From Lenzites betulinus (lineage: Eukaryota > Basidiomycota > Agaricomycetes > Polyporales > Polyporaceae): a stretch of 64,000 nucleotides of DNA. Shown piece by piece: positions 1-10,925 of this stretch (the first letter of the stretch is position 1; the number at the start of each line of letters is the position of its first letter). The stretch is taken from positions 124,001-188,000 of the forward strand of contig JABYQU010000010.1 of assembly GCA_022264855.1 (NCBI GenBank), written 5' to 3'. The translations under genes were made by a program, and so were the position numbers. The notes beneath the pieces are model-generated. The model made no database searches and was not told where the DNA came from. It saw only the letters and a program-made list of their open reading frames with translations.

Positions 1-780
1 AGTAGTCCTCGCCGTTCTTCTTGCCATCGTACTCTGCCTTCGACGGCGGCGGCGTATGTTTGCGGAAAGCAGTACGTCAGAGAGCAGTCTCTGTGATTCG
101 AACTCTAGACTGATCCCATCAATATAGCCACGCCCCTTCCTTATTCCCAGATGGAAGAGTCCTACCATACCCCTGTGAGCGCGGACGCTCTCTTGGTCCC
201 CCAACGCTCGCCAGGGATGCAGCAGTCCTCCCTGAACGGCAGGGTCATCCACATCTCACCTGGCACAGAGTATAGCCATCGAGCACACACCGGGCCACCC
301 TCTGAGTTCTCGCCCACCTCCAGCACCGCCGCAAGCGACTTCGAATCACGCTCCTCCCCATCCGAATATACCTCCACCTCTGCCTGGCGCGCACCGCAGG
401 GTCTCAAGCTCGCCATCCCCTCCGCGCCCACCGAGAAGTCGCACAGCCCATACCCAGCGACAGTGAGCACGCACTCCCTCGGTGCCTCCACCTCCCTCGG
501 TGCCTCCACTTCCCTCGGCCCCAGCACCAGCATGCGCCGCGACCCCCCATCGAGCTCGAGCCGCTCGCTCACGCCCGCTGCAATACTGCCCCCGGGCGAG
601 TGGCACGCGCCGCCCGAGAGCCATCCGCGCGCGCAGTCACTCCTCCGCATGCTGTTGTCCCCGCGCTCCTCGCGCGCGAGCGGCTCCGTCACGGTGGTCT
701 CGCCCGTGCCGCACGATACCGATTCAGGCCTGCGACTGTACAACGAGCCTGTGCTGCCGCCGCCGTACACGCAGGACTAG
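1..780 (+). CDS. Tandem membrane protein 1 (C-terminal part; 5' end outside window)
   Basis: Partial gene with exons <1..53 and 128..780. The fragment starts in a hydrophobic stretch ending in Cys-Leu-Arg-Arg-Arg-Arg, which is the end of a single TM helix with a positive-inside flank. The phase-1 intron at 54..127 has the same position and phase as in paralogues 2 and 3; exon 2 then reads PTPLPYSQMEE, aligning with ADPFALSQ in paralogue 2. The cytoplasmic tail is Ser/Pro-rich and contains three tandem 6-residue SLGAST-type repeats, a PPGEWHAPPESH block, a DTDSGLRLYN block and the C-terminal LPPPYTQD (a PPxY motif). Family knowledge: Agaricomycete single-pass proteins with a galactose-binding-like N-terminal domain; no biochemical function is established. 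The ectodomain is outside the window, so family membership rests on the TM and tail match to the complete paralogues downstream. Confidence 0.75.
475..528 (+). repeat. Three tandem 18-nt units inside membrane protein 1
   Basis: Three consecutive 18-nt units beginning tccctcgg occur at 475, 493 and 511. They encode SLGAST, SLGAST and SLGPST. The first two units differ only at the last base. The repeat is in frame in the cytoplasmic tail and is absent from the paralogues, so it probably arose by local slippage. Confidence 0.9.
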
Positions 781-1930
781 GCGCACTTTTACGACAACTC
801 GACTGGTGGTATGTATACGCGCGGATTATTGGGATGGGGGCCGACGTGCTGGCGCGCGACGGACACTGTACTTAATGCAGGGTGTTAGTCTTACTTATGT
901 GGCTATAATTCATCTTATCCGCGGGGTGAGTTCTTCCTGCACAACCGTATTCTATGTCGTCGTACTCGAACGACATCACGTCCGAGACTCACGCAACAAG
1001 AGGCCGACGATTGGCAGCGTTAGTGGACTCGGCGCCCATGATCCACGTGGTAGGTGTGCCTAGTAGCCGATCTCGGCGCCTCCTCATCCGTCCTCTTTCT
1101 CATCCTTCCTCTTGACAGAATACGAAGCAGATCGCCGTCCCTCGCGCGTAGCTTTACATGTATGGGAAATCACCGATTGTTGCTGTGGGCTGCTTCTTGC
1201 GTGGTTACAGTCGTATTCTCTCATGGGCCGTCGAAGGTTTCCAAGTCTGTTGACTCCTTCATACCCTTTGGAATCGACGTGAGTTACTTGACGGTAAGTT
1301 TTGAAACACACTCCCCGAACATTCATCTCACCGCACTGTAGCCTCATACGCATGGGAGCGGCGGACTGTGTGAAGTTCTGAACTGCGCACTAGATACTGC
1401 GCTATCTTTCAGTGTCTTTCCTGCATGCTGCCGTTACATCACACATCAGAATCACAGCTGGGAATAGTGTTCTCTTTACCAGGTGCGTTCATGTGGCAGT
1501 TCCAACGGCCGAACACCGACGTGGGTATAACCACAACTTGCGGCTTACTAGTCGGTGAGTCCACTCTGTCGGCGATGCATCATTTGTTCCGCCGGGAAGC
1601 TAGGTGCTGCTCTTGCAACGTTGATTACGATGGTATGCAGAGCAGTACTTGAAGATCCTACAACAGTGGATCTCCCACTAGGCCACTAGGTTACGCTTTC
1701 AGGCCCAGAAGTTACTCTTTGACAGATGATGGTGCCCAATCCATCACTCCCCCTCATCACGGCCCACGGCCCACGGCGATGATGTCGATGCACAATGCGG
1801 GCCTACATATGCTGAGGGCGTAAATTGCCCGCGGAAATTCTCATACGCTTGTGCCTTCCACCACTCCTTGTCGACGCGCACCCGCCGACTCCCTGGCTTC
1901 ACGCAGGTCTGGCTGGTCTGTCTGGTGCCC
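781..1930. other. Intergenic between membrane proteins 1 and 2
   Basis: No open frame here has splice signals or family resemblance. The last 150 bases hold the presumed promoter of the next gene, including a 13-nt block (1779-1791) shared with the promoter of membrane protein 3 and a short cggccca tandem duplication at about 1760-1777. I see nothing else in it. Confidence 0.6.
1779..1791 (+). promoter_or_regulatory. Promoter block shared by membrane proteins 2 and 3
   Basis: The 13-mer atgatgtcgatgc lies 140 nt upstream of the start of membrane protein 2 and recurs exactly at 4043-4055, 131 nt upstream of membrane protein 3. In both promoters it is followed within about 15-30 nt by an acatat tract. 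Similar spacing suggests a retained ancestral promoter segment or a shared site; no specific factor is implied. Confidence 0.5.
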
Positions 1931-3701
1931 ATGTCGTCGTCCGATGACATCGAGTTTGTCGACGATACCAACCCTCGCGTGCAGTATGCGCCTGGCTGGG
2001 AATGGGATCAAGGCCTCGCTGAGGTAGATACAACGCGACACGGGGCGAGCACAGCGGGGTTGAAGGCATGGCTCTCCTTCACAGGTACGTCTCCGTCACG
2101 TCATTTTCACTAGCGAATGTGTATCGATACAAAACATATCCTAGGGGCTGGCGTCCGGGTCATCGGCACACTCGGGGACTCCAATACCTACGGGCAGCCC
2201 AAGACCACGTACCTGGTTGATGGTGTTGTCGCAGGCTCGTACTCGGCGCCGTTCAGTGGACAAACGCAGTACAACGTCACATTCTTTTCGATGCGGGATC
2301 TCCCGCTGGGCGACCACGTAATACTCATAAACAACACGGACGGCACGAGCCCGAACCAATTTTTGCTGGACTACTTCCTCATCGATAAAACCTCTAGCGC
2401 GAACTCGAGCCCGGGGCCAACATCTCCTCCAGCAGTAGTCAACCCCCCGCCCCCGGCATCGTCAAATCCACCCCCTTCCACTCATTCAAGTACCACTTCA
2501 CACACGACCTCCACCTCTCCTCTGACCACAAGTACAAATCCGAGTTCAAATGCGACACCCAATCTGAGCTCCGAGCCCGATTTGAGGCCTGTTTCGAGTA
2601 AGAGCACCAGTTCTCGTGTGGTCTCATCAGTTGCCCCGGCTTCAACTTCGCATTCAGATTCAGGATCATCGGCTCCGAGTCAGACAATCCCTTCCGGATC
2701 GGCTACGATGACGGGGTCAAACACCGCATCCTTGCCCGTCGGCTTCGTGACCACTCTTGGCGGACTCGAGACTGCCGTGTCAACAACGACGGTACCGGTT
2801 TTGCTGACCCAGGCAGGGGCTACGCAGACGAATGGACCTCTTTCCGATGCGGCTCAAACCGCCTCTCATTCGAACGTTGCCGTCATCGCCGGGGCGGCAG
2901 TAGCTGGAGTCTGTGCTTTGGCTGTACTTGCAGTCCTCCTGTTTTGCCTTCGCCGTCGTCGCAAGAACGCATCCCGAGGTAAGTCGTAATGAGGTAGCCG
3001 TGTCGGCGCGTATGTTGACGAACACTCTAGCGGACCCCTTCGCACTCTCCCAAAGTCAAGATGCCGGTGACGCGCTATTCGACCAGAAGCCGTCCCGGCA
3101 ACGCACGGCAACCAACATGAACCCTACCAGTGTGACAGCTTCCCATCGTTCCGCCCATGATGCTGGACAGGCAGAGCTCGCCGTGCCCTCCGCAGGATCA
3201 CCCGAAAGTGTGGCGAGCTTCTCTGAGCAACACGGTCGCCGTGTGTCAAGCGAGGCCGCATTGCCTGTCCCCGCGCGCTTCGCTTTCCCGCACAATGCCC
3301 CCTACCTGTCTTCAGGGGGTCACTCGTCTCAGAATACAGAGAAGCCGCATAGCCCAATTTCCCCTGCAAGCACATCGGACGAATACCTAGGGCTCCCCAG
3401 TGCGGACGTTCACTCGACGAGCATGTCAGACTCACCGCACACGCCGTACTCCCCGGACTCACCAGCGCCCGCTTCGACCTCGCGCACCTCTCTCATACCC
3501 ACAGCCGTGGTCCCCCCTGGTGAATGGCATGCCCCTCCCGACTCGCACTCGCGCGCGCACTTCCTACTACGGTCATTCTTCTCCCGCGGGCGGCGGTCTA
3601 GCGGCAGCACCGTGGGTACGGTTCCTGTGGCTCACGACGTCGACTCGGGTCTGCGTCTGTACAATGCCGTCGTCCTCCCGCCTCCGTATACCCAGGATTA
3701 A
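1931..3701 (+). CDS. Tandem membrane protein 2: galactose-binding-like ectodomain, TM, PPxY tail
   Basis: Exons 1931..2084, 2145..2978, 3031..3701 (552 aa, both introns phase 1). Residues 1 to about 134 form a beta-sandwich-type domain with the family signature: acidic IEFVDDTNPRVQYAPGW at the start, VRVIGTLG after intron 1, YNVTFF, and a closing FLLDYFLIDK. A Ser/Thr/Pro-rich stalk follows (about 135-290), then a TM helix at about 297-319 and the basic anchor LRRRRK. The tail (330-552) carries PPGEWHAPPDSH, HDVDSGLRLYN and terminal LPPPYTQD. No signal peptide is visible after the chosen Met; the in-frame upstream extension lacks an ATG. By charge the N-terminus should be outside. Function unknown; a cell-surface glycan or wall sensor is inference only. 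Confidence 0.8.
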
Positions 3702-4185
3702 TCTATTTTCTTTATTCGAAGCCAAGTTATATTTGTAGTTTAAGGTTTTTCTGATCGAGACTCCCGACCTCTCCGTCCGACGAGAGAACACTTTCGTTAC
3801 GAGTCGCTTTGAAGGTCCACACACCTCGGTCAGTCCAATTTGTCTGCTGCACCTCGATTCCACCATATGATAGCTGACAATTTACGTAGATACTTCATCG
3901 TTGTGACCAGCACGTACTACCCACCCTACAGCCCTTAACACGAAGCCAGCCTTCGTATAGGTACCGATGTCATCTAGGAAGACTACTTGACGGATGATAT
4001 ATCAAGTACTGTCATGTCATAACCCAATCTCAGGCTCTGCGCATGATGTCGATGCCGACGATGGGTTGCAACTATGGGGGATACATATACTAATACCTCT
4101 CAGTAGACCCTTTTTGCCGCTCACTCATACCTTCGCTCTCAGCGCCCATTTCTCTAGCATCTGCGCCGGGTGCGCCAAGTCTTCG
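3702..4185. other. Intergenic between membrane proteins 2 and 3
   Basis: It contains the second copy of the 13-nt promoter block (4043-4055). An in-frame ATG at 3994 could extend the next protein upstream, but that extension would cover the shared promoter block and is not conserved in the paralogues. No other feature is seen. Confidence 0.55.
4043..4055 (+). promoter_or_regulatory. Second copy of the shared 13-nt promoter block
   Basis: Exact copy of the 13-mer at 1779-1791, at nearly the same distance from the start codon of its gene. It is followed by an acatatactaa stretch at about 4083. Confidence 0.5.
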
Positions 4186-5764
4186 ATGCCCACAGAGCTG
4201 ATCGAGATCGACGATAGCAGCCACAGTGTATCATACCAGCCTCACAGCTGGCAACGGGAAACTGGTGTGGTAGAATGTGATGGGACGCGCCATGCATCCA
4301 ACGTGGGGCAGAACGGGGCAATAGCGTGTCTAGGATTCGCTGGTAAGTCCTCTCCCGTTTCAGCCCTCCCAGACATTGACGTGTCATTGAGTGGCGTAGG
4401 CACCGCAGTCAGGGTTGTTGGAACGCTCGGGGAGTCTGCTACGTTTGGCCAGCCGAAGACGGTATACTCCATCGACAATGTGGTGGCGGGTTTCTACGAC
4501 GCACCCTTTGTGCCCGAGGGGGAGACGCGATATAATGTCACGTTTTTCGAGATATCGGGCCTCTCCCCGGAAGACCATATGCTGCTCATAAACAGCACAG
4601 ATGGAACTCCACCCAACCAGTTCTTGTTGGACTACTTCGTCATTACTCCCCTTGGGAATCTTGCGTCCGCCCGCCCGACCTTCTTGCCAGTGGAAGCCAC
4701 TCTTCCAGGACCGCTTCCATCCAGTGCATCGCTCTCTGTCATTCAATCCACACCAACTTCGAGTTCAACCACACTCGCTTCGTCTATCATCCTTGTCGTG
4801 ACTACTACCACCACCATCGTCTCGACCGTGTCCCCACCAACTGCGGGAATACAGGTGCATACCATTCCATCCGCCCCGATGCTTACCAATGGGGCTTCTC
4901 GCTCCCAGCCCTCCGTCGTGGGCTCAAGGAGACCCCGCTCTTCCATTCACAAAACAACATCGAACTCAGCCACGCTCGCTTCGTCTACCATCTTCTCCGT
5001 AACCGCCCCCGTCGGCGCCTCGACGTCCCCACCAGCCGCGGGAACACAAGCGCCTATTCCTTCCACTACGGTATCTACCGATGGAGTTTCTCGCTCCCAA
5101 CCCCAGGCTCCTCTACCAGTGCGCAACTCTCAAGCACATGCGACCATCATCATCGTCAGCGCAACGGTCACCGGCATTTTCGTCGTCGCCGTGTTCCTGT
5201 TTTGCCTGAGGCGGTTTCGCCGGAATGCAGTTCAAGGTATGTGGCCGTATCTTCCCGGTGTCCGCATGAGCTTATGCTGATAGTATTGTAGTCGTACCCT
5301 TTACTCATTCGGAAGGTCGCGCCGTAGATGTTGCGCACACCAAATTATCACCCAGAAGCAGCGCAAGCCCGTCTATCCGAACCGTGGAAGCCACAGAACG
5401 GCCTAACAGCCTGGCCGTCTCCAGTATCCGCTCGCTCGAGAACAACACACATTCTACTACAAGCAACATACACGTGGACACGCTGAATCTATCGTCCTCC
5501 CCTTATTCCCTCACTTCGCCAGCCCCCCTCCTAGCCTCCACTACCTCCCTCATACACGCAGAATTCTTTCCTCCCGGGGAATGGTATGCTCCCCCCGAAA
5601 CGCCCTCGCGCGAACATGCCCGCGGAGTGCTACGCGCATGGCTCGCCCGTGGATCTGCTTCCATCCATCGCCTTGCAGGCGCATCGTATGCGGTCCGCGA
5701 CGTTGACTCTGGATTGCGACTATATGGCGATCCCGCCATGCCACCAGAATATACCCGGGACTAG
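4186..5764 (+). CDS. Tandem membrane protein 3: galactose-binding-like ectodomain, TM, PPxY tail
   Basis: Exons 4186..4342, 4400..5236, 5292..5764 (488 aa). Intron positions and phases (1,1) match membrane protein 2. The N-terminal domain starts MPTELIEIDDSSHSVSY and includes VRVVGTLGESATFGQPK, YNVTFF and FLLDYFVI. A long Thr/Ser stalk follows with two related TTLASS-type segments, then a TM helix (about residues 300-322) ending LFCLRRFRR. The shorter tail keeps the family order: PPGEWYAPPETPSR, RDVDSGLRLYG and terminal MPPEYTRD, so PPxY is preserved although the surrounding residues differ. There is no convincing signal peptide. It is a clear paralogue of proteins 1 and 2. Confidence 0.8.
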
Positions 5765-6932
5765 CACGATTCTCGACCTTCTCCGGACATTTCGGACTTA
5801 CTGGTATACCCTCGTTCATCATCTCTACTTCTCTCCTCTTCGTTGTTACGTGGAGACCTCTCTTTCGCTGGGGCGTACTGTGAGACGCGCATCGACTTCT
5901 TGTGAGAACTCGCTGTTCAGAATGGCATCTAACATCTTCTGTTTGCGCGTGCTATTGAGAACAGGCTGGTTACGCTGGCTCAAAGTGTACGTTCTGATAA
6001 GCCACATCCCCAAGTCAACCCTCGCTCACACTGCGATCCATAGCTAGTGACTCGAACGGATCCGATGGGTCTTGAAGTACACGTGCGTTGGATGCGAAGG
6101 TGTGAACAACATATCCGATAGTTCCGGCCCCCGCCGGAGCGCTCGAATGCGGGTCCGACGGGATCTTGTCGCGGGAAGTTCTGGTGCTTAGACGCGGCGA
6201 CGAGTCAGGTAGTGTCCAGGTCGCTCTGCCAGAAACATCTCAGGCTGTCATAACTTATGTGCACCTCCTTAGATAAAAGTGTCGACCACCGCAAGTGCAC
6301 CGAAAACATCTACATCGATCCAGCGACCCGACATTAAAAGCACACCCTGAGACCTTTAGAGACGACATGGACGAAAATCCTAGGCATGTATAGGTCTTTC
6401 ATTTAGTTGCCGAACGACAGACTCCCAGCGGCAAACATCGTTCGCTCTCAGACGGCGAGGTACTGTGCACTCCGGCGCGACAGGAAGACAGTAACCGCAG
6501 CGCTTCGAAGCTTCGACGGTCGCATTTCACACCAACGCTCACCACGCTATGGCAGCAACTTTTGAGCAAACTGTCTATTGCGTGAACCATTGGAAGACTA
6601 TTCGGCGGAGGAGATGTGCATTGTTGTGATTGAATTCGCTCACTGCATGACTTGGACGAGTTGTGAGCCACTACATCAGGCATTCGCGCAGGGACGGCCT
6701 CCGAAGAATACGCTTACTGACAGCGAACAAAACCAATGTTGACAGATTAACGCCAAGGGGTTGTACACACTAGTCACTGCTCAGACTGGTTCCGTAACCG
6801 CAAACCGGGTTTATAGGGCTTCACGTCTTTGATTCTTCGTCAGTCTCTTGGATCTCTCCGGCTCCACTCCCTTCCCGCGCATCGACGGAAAGGGTATCTC
6901 CCTCGCCTGTCGTCCAAATTTAGCGACCTGCA
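5765..6932. other. Intergenic between membrane proteins 3 and 4
   Basis: About 1.2 kb with no frame resembling any protein family and no decayed copy of the array gene that I can recognise. A tttatag sequence near 6810, about 120 nt upstream of the next start, may serve as a TATA-like element. Confidence 0.5.
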
Positions 6933-7875
6933 ATGAGCTCGGACACAGGTATTCGACGTATTGACATCGATGACCAGGATCCGCGCGTCGTGTATTCGAC
7001 GGGCTGGGGGTCCGATACAACAGCATCCGCGGCTTATGATGGAACACTACACTCAGCCACTCTAGAAGGGTTGACGGCGTCGTTCACATTCACAGGTATC
7101 ACTCATTTGTCTCGTCTTACCGCAATAAGTCCTCGTACTGAGTTAGTTCTCACTCAGGAACGCTGGTCGCGGTCATGGGATGCGGCGGAGATACGCGCGA
7201 GTCCGGATACCCAACTGTGTCCTTCCTCATCGACGGAACGAGCTATGGGTTTCGGGAGGACTCGACCGCGCTGGACGGCCAATATTACAACGTTACCTGG
7301 TTCGTCTCCCCCGAGCTCGATTCCGCAGAACACACATTGGTCATCACAAACCTCAACGGAACACGGCCGAGCACGTTCTGGCTCGACCGGTTCTGGTACA
7401 TCTCCGCGGACGAGACCAACACAACATCCTCTGTGTCAGTCGCAGTCATCTCGCTGCTTCTGTCTTCAAGTAGCTCATGTCGTTGTTCTAGGGTACCCCC
7501 GGCAGCGACGTCTTCCAGTCCGCCGCCCAACAACGGATCTGCAGGCCATTCCCAGAATCTGGGGGCCATCATCGGCGGATCTGTAGGCGGGGCGGCAGCG
7601 CTCGCTCTGCTTGTGGGCTTGGGTGTCTATCTGTTCAAACGCCGGTCGAGTCAGCGAAGGGCTCAGGGAACAGGCTGTGAGTCTTAGCCTTACGCTTTTT
7701 TACGCCCCTTGCTCATGTATGCTGTGCCTCGTCAGTCACTCCGTATGCTGAGGCGAGGGAGGCACCCCTCGTGGGCAACAGACCGCAAATCATTACCACC
7801 ACGCCGACGCCCACCTCCGACGCTCCTGAATCCTCCATCTCCGAGATCCCAGTTGCAGGTCCGTCTCATCAGTAG
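6933..7875 (+). CDS. Tandem membrane protein 4: short paralogue without PPxY tail
   Basis: Exons 6933..7095, 7158..7676, 7736..7875 (273 aa). A 57-nt stretch at 7435..7491 has intron-like ends (gtcagt...ttctag), is phase 2 like an intron in paralogue 5, and contains no in-frame stop, so it may be a retained or optional intron (254 aa when removed). The ectodomain begins MSSDTGIRRIDIDDQDPR and includes GTLVAVMGCGGDT, YNVTWF, HTLVITNLNGT and FWLDRFWY. The TM helix follows HSQNLGAIIGG (about 190-212) and ends in FKRRSS. The cytoplasmic tail is only about 45 residues and lacks the PPGEW, DSGLRLY and PPxY elements, ending GPSHQ. It may be a truncated paralogue, or a further 3' exon may have been missed. 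Confidence 0.7.
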
Positions 7876-9166
7876 GCGCGGCGTTCACCTCCACAGAGGA
7901 GTCCGCTGTCTAGCCCAAAATATCCCCTCCTTGATCTCATGATCCCGTACACACTCCTTGCATCTTGGCTATATTCCATACCCCTTGGTTATAATCGATA
8001 GCCTGTAGTTCGAAAGGTCCTCGCATGCGGGTTGTTGCTACAAGTTTTCCCTACTGGTATGCGATAATGAGACGACACTCAGCTAATCAGTGTAGGACAA
8101 GTAATTCGAGCTATTACAGCCAGCATGTTCGCATCTATGAAGACAGAACAGAGAGTGAGTGGTGAGTGCAACTCTGGCCGGCACCGGCCGCGCCTGGCAA
8201 TCGAAGCTCACGAAGCCGATCAGGATCTGACCTCGATCGAGCGGTGCACCGAAGTGTATTAGACGCCCGGAGGTTTCGAGCGTACCACAACGTCCAAGCT
8301 ACAAACAACGCAGTACCTTGCATACTGTCATCGTGTCCAAGACCTCAGCTGGGATGCTGGCTTATCCTACCCCCGGGATATCATGCATCACGGGATCTCC
8401 GGGGCTGTGCTCCTACCAAGGTTTGTATACGCCGAGCAGCCGCTGACCACAGCATCTTCTACACTCTTTCTAGCCTCGGGATTACTCAATCCTACTGATG
8501 CTCTTACAGGCACCTCGAGTGTTTGAAATGCGTCGGAACATATCAGGAAATGGAGGTCTGGCTGTACTCGATGCGGTTGTGTTTACGCAGGCTACAAGTC
8601 GACCAGGCTGCATCTAGTCTCCTAGAAAATCAACTTGCGAGCAGCACGGCTGTCCGTTATCTTGCTTGGAGACCCTTTGGACTTCTAATTTTCACGACGA
8701 CTGCGCTGTTCTGACCGCAATTCGCGCCCACCTGCCATGCCAGCACGAACCCAATTAGCGCCACTGAGCGATGGCACCAGCAACGACATGATGGTCGTAT
8801 ATAGGTAGCCCTTCTCCGCCCTGCTTCTATGCTACGCCTACACGAGGTGCGCAACTCGTTCCAATATCTTGCGCCAGGATCTTCACACTCTGACCAGGCT
8901 GTGATCAGAGCATTGGGATCGCCTTAGCTGCTGCTCTCACTGCATCAATGGGAGCAATACCACACTGATGCGGCAGTAGCCCAACCTCGCCCTCCTACCG
9001 ATCATAGTCGAACTGAATATGATAGATTGACGCTATGGCTGCGTCTCGTGGACTCCCCTGAGAAATACTAGGCTTATAGACATGCTGGACCCCTCACTAC
9101 GTCGCCTTCTTCCTTCCTTTCTCCCCTCCTCCCGAATAGTAGCCTACCCGCTCGAGGATCCCTCCG
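7876..9166. other. Intergenic between membrane proteins 4 and 5
   Basis: About 1.3 kb. I find no gene, RNA or repeat I can support. The last 60 nt before 9167 are pyrimidine-rich, as expected for a basidiomycete core promoter. Confidence 0.5.
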
Positions 9167-10496
9167 ATGGCTTCATCGAACCCACTGGTCTACGTCGACG
9201 AGTCAGATCCTCGCATCGTATATTCTGACGGATGGGCTTTATATCCGAGCACGGTGGCATATGGCGGCACCCTCCACTTCGCGGTTGATGCCGGGACAAC
9301 AGCATCGCTAACTTTCAATGGTACCCTTCCTTCAGTCACTTGGCTCTACCTTCGCTAACAATATGGGCGCACAGGAACCAGGGTGGGCGTGTACGGTTGC
9401 GGCGGAGACACCAATCAGTACGGGTGGCCCGAGGAGTCGTTCGTCGTCGACGGGAAGACATATCTCATACGAACCGACCCGACCGCTACGCCGAACACGC
9501 AGTTCTTCAATGTCAGTTTCTTCACCTCGCCTGCGCTGGACCCAGGCGAACACACGCTGGTGGTCACAAACATCAACGGGACGGCGCCCAACAGACTCTG
9601 GCTGGATTGGTTCTGGTTCGATGCAGTGGTCGACACGACCAGTGCAAGCCCCAGTGCTAGTGGAAACGCTGCCCCGACTAGGTATCTATAATATCTAATT
9701 GTGCCACGAGCAGCCGGGCTGACATGCTATGTGTAGTAGCTCGGGTATCCCCACATCGTCATCAAACGGTACAAACGGTACCTCCGCCCCACTAAACACG
9801 GCCGTGGCCACTTCAAGCTCACCCGCTTCGTCGTCGGGGGTAACCTCCAGCTCAAGCCACTCTCAGAACTTGGGAGCTATCATAGGCGGGGCCGTCGGCG
9901 GAGCCATGGCGTTGTTGATACTGGGAGTGTTGGGTGCCTTCTGTTTCTTCAAGCGCAGATCGGCGCGGTATCAACGGGGTGCTCGGGAAGTCTGTACGTT
10001 GGGCCAGTCGCCATATCGTTGAAATGCGGCTAACGACAACGGGCGCGCGACAGCGCTAATCGGGAGCGACTCGACTATTTCTCCGTTCATGAGGCACGAA
10101 CCGCGCCTCGTGGATCAGCCGTCCACTTACGCCCAAACTACCACTGCTCCTTACGCCCAAACCACCTCTACCCCTGCGGGATCCTATCTGACCAACGGGG
10201 ACAGCGCTTCGTTCATGGTACCTCCCGGTCCCATTGGAACAATCGCGACCTCCCGGCCCTCTCTGGACATTCGTACGATGAGCCACAGGGAATCGACGTT
10301 CGCGCCGTCCGCTCCCAGCTTCGTCACCCAACCACCCACACCAAACATGTCCGACGCACTGCCTTCCAGCGCCGCTTTGAAGTCGTCATACTCGCCGGAT
10401 CACGATACGGCGGCGGTGTCTCGACCAATGGTACAGAATGAAATGCCTCTGTCTCCCGGGGAATCGGAACGCGCTCCGCCGCCATATGTGGGCTAG
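9167..10496 (+). CDS. Tandem membrane protein 5: galactose-binding-like ectodomain, TM, PPPY tail
   Basis: Exons 9167..9320, 9375..9681, 9737..9993, 10054..10496 (386 aa). Introns 1 and 3 correspond to the two introns of proteins 2 and 3; the extra phase-2 intron lies in the stalk. The ectodomain starts MASSNPLVYVDESDPRIVY and contains RVGVYGCGGDTNQYGWP, FNVSFF, HTLVVTNINGT and LWLDWFWF. It is closest to protein 4, including the same HSQNLGAIIGG lead into the TM helix (about residues 197-220), which ends CFFKRRSARYQR. The tail has two YAQTT repeats and ends APPPYVG, so it keeps PPxY but not the PPGEW or DSGLRLY blocks. Proteins 4 and 5 therefore form a subfamily separate from 1-3. Confidence 0.8.
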
Positions 10497-10925
10497 CTTG
10501 AATCAGCTTGACCTACGGACTCTGACTCGTCGGACTTTTGTTCTACCCTTCGAACGCAGTTTTATGTACTGTACCACGCAGCTATGGTTGGAAAGCTATT
10601 CGATGTTAGCAAAACTTTTGAATGTCTTTCTCACATTAGCATTAGACACAAAGTATATATCTGTGTGCCATTATCGTCGGAGTGACGGCTTGAGCGCCCA
10701 AGCACCAGTTTTCGGCGCCTTTGCCACTATTGCCTCCGGTCCTGTGGTTTGTCGCGATCGATCGTACTTGGCCCCTAGCGTTGTTGTACAAGTACTCTGG
10801 CCAGCATTCACCTCGCTGAGGAACGATACAATACAGCGGCTCTGAGTCGTGTAAGTAGATATGTTTTTAAGCCACATATTGCTGTGGATGTCCACTAGTA
10901 CTTATCGCTTACGATCTCTGCCAGG
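10497..10925. other. Intergenic upstream of the HET-domain gene
   Basis: 429 nt holding the 3' flank of membrane protein 5 and the promoter of the HET gene. No clear element is recognised. Confidence 0.5.

Noticed and set aside
1868..1930. Upstream in-frame start for membrane protein 2 giving a short hydrophobic leader
   Set aside because: The codon at 1868 is TTG, and the stretch overlaps the promoter region without conservation in the paralogues.
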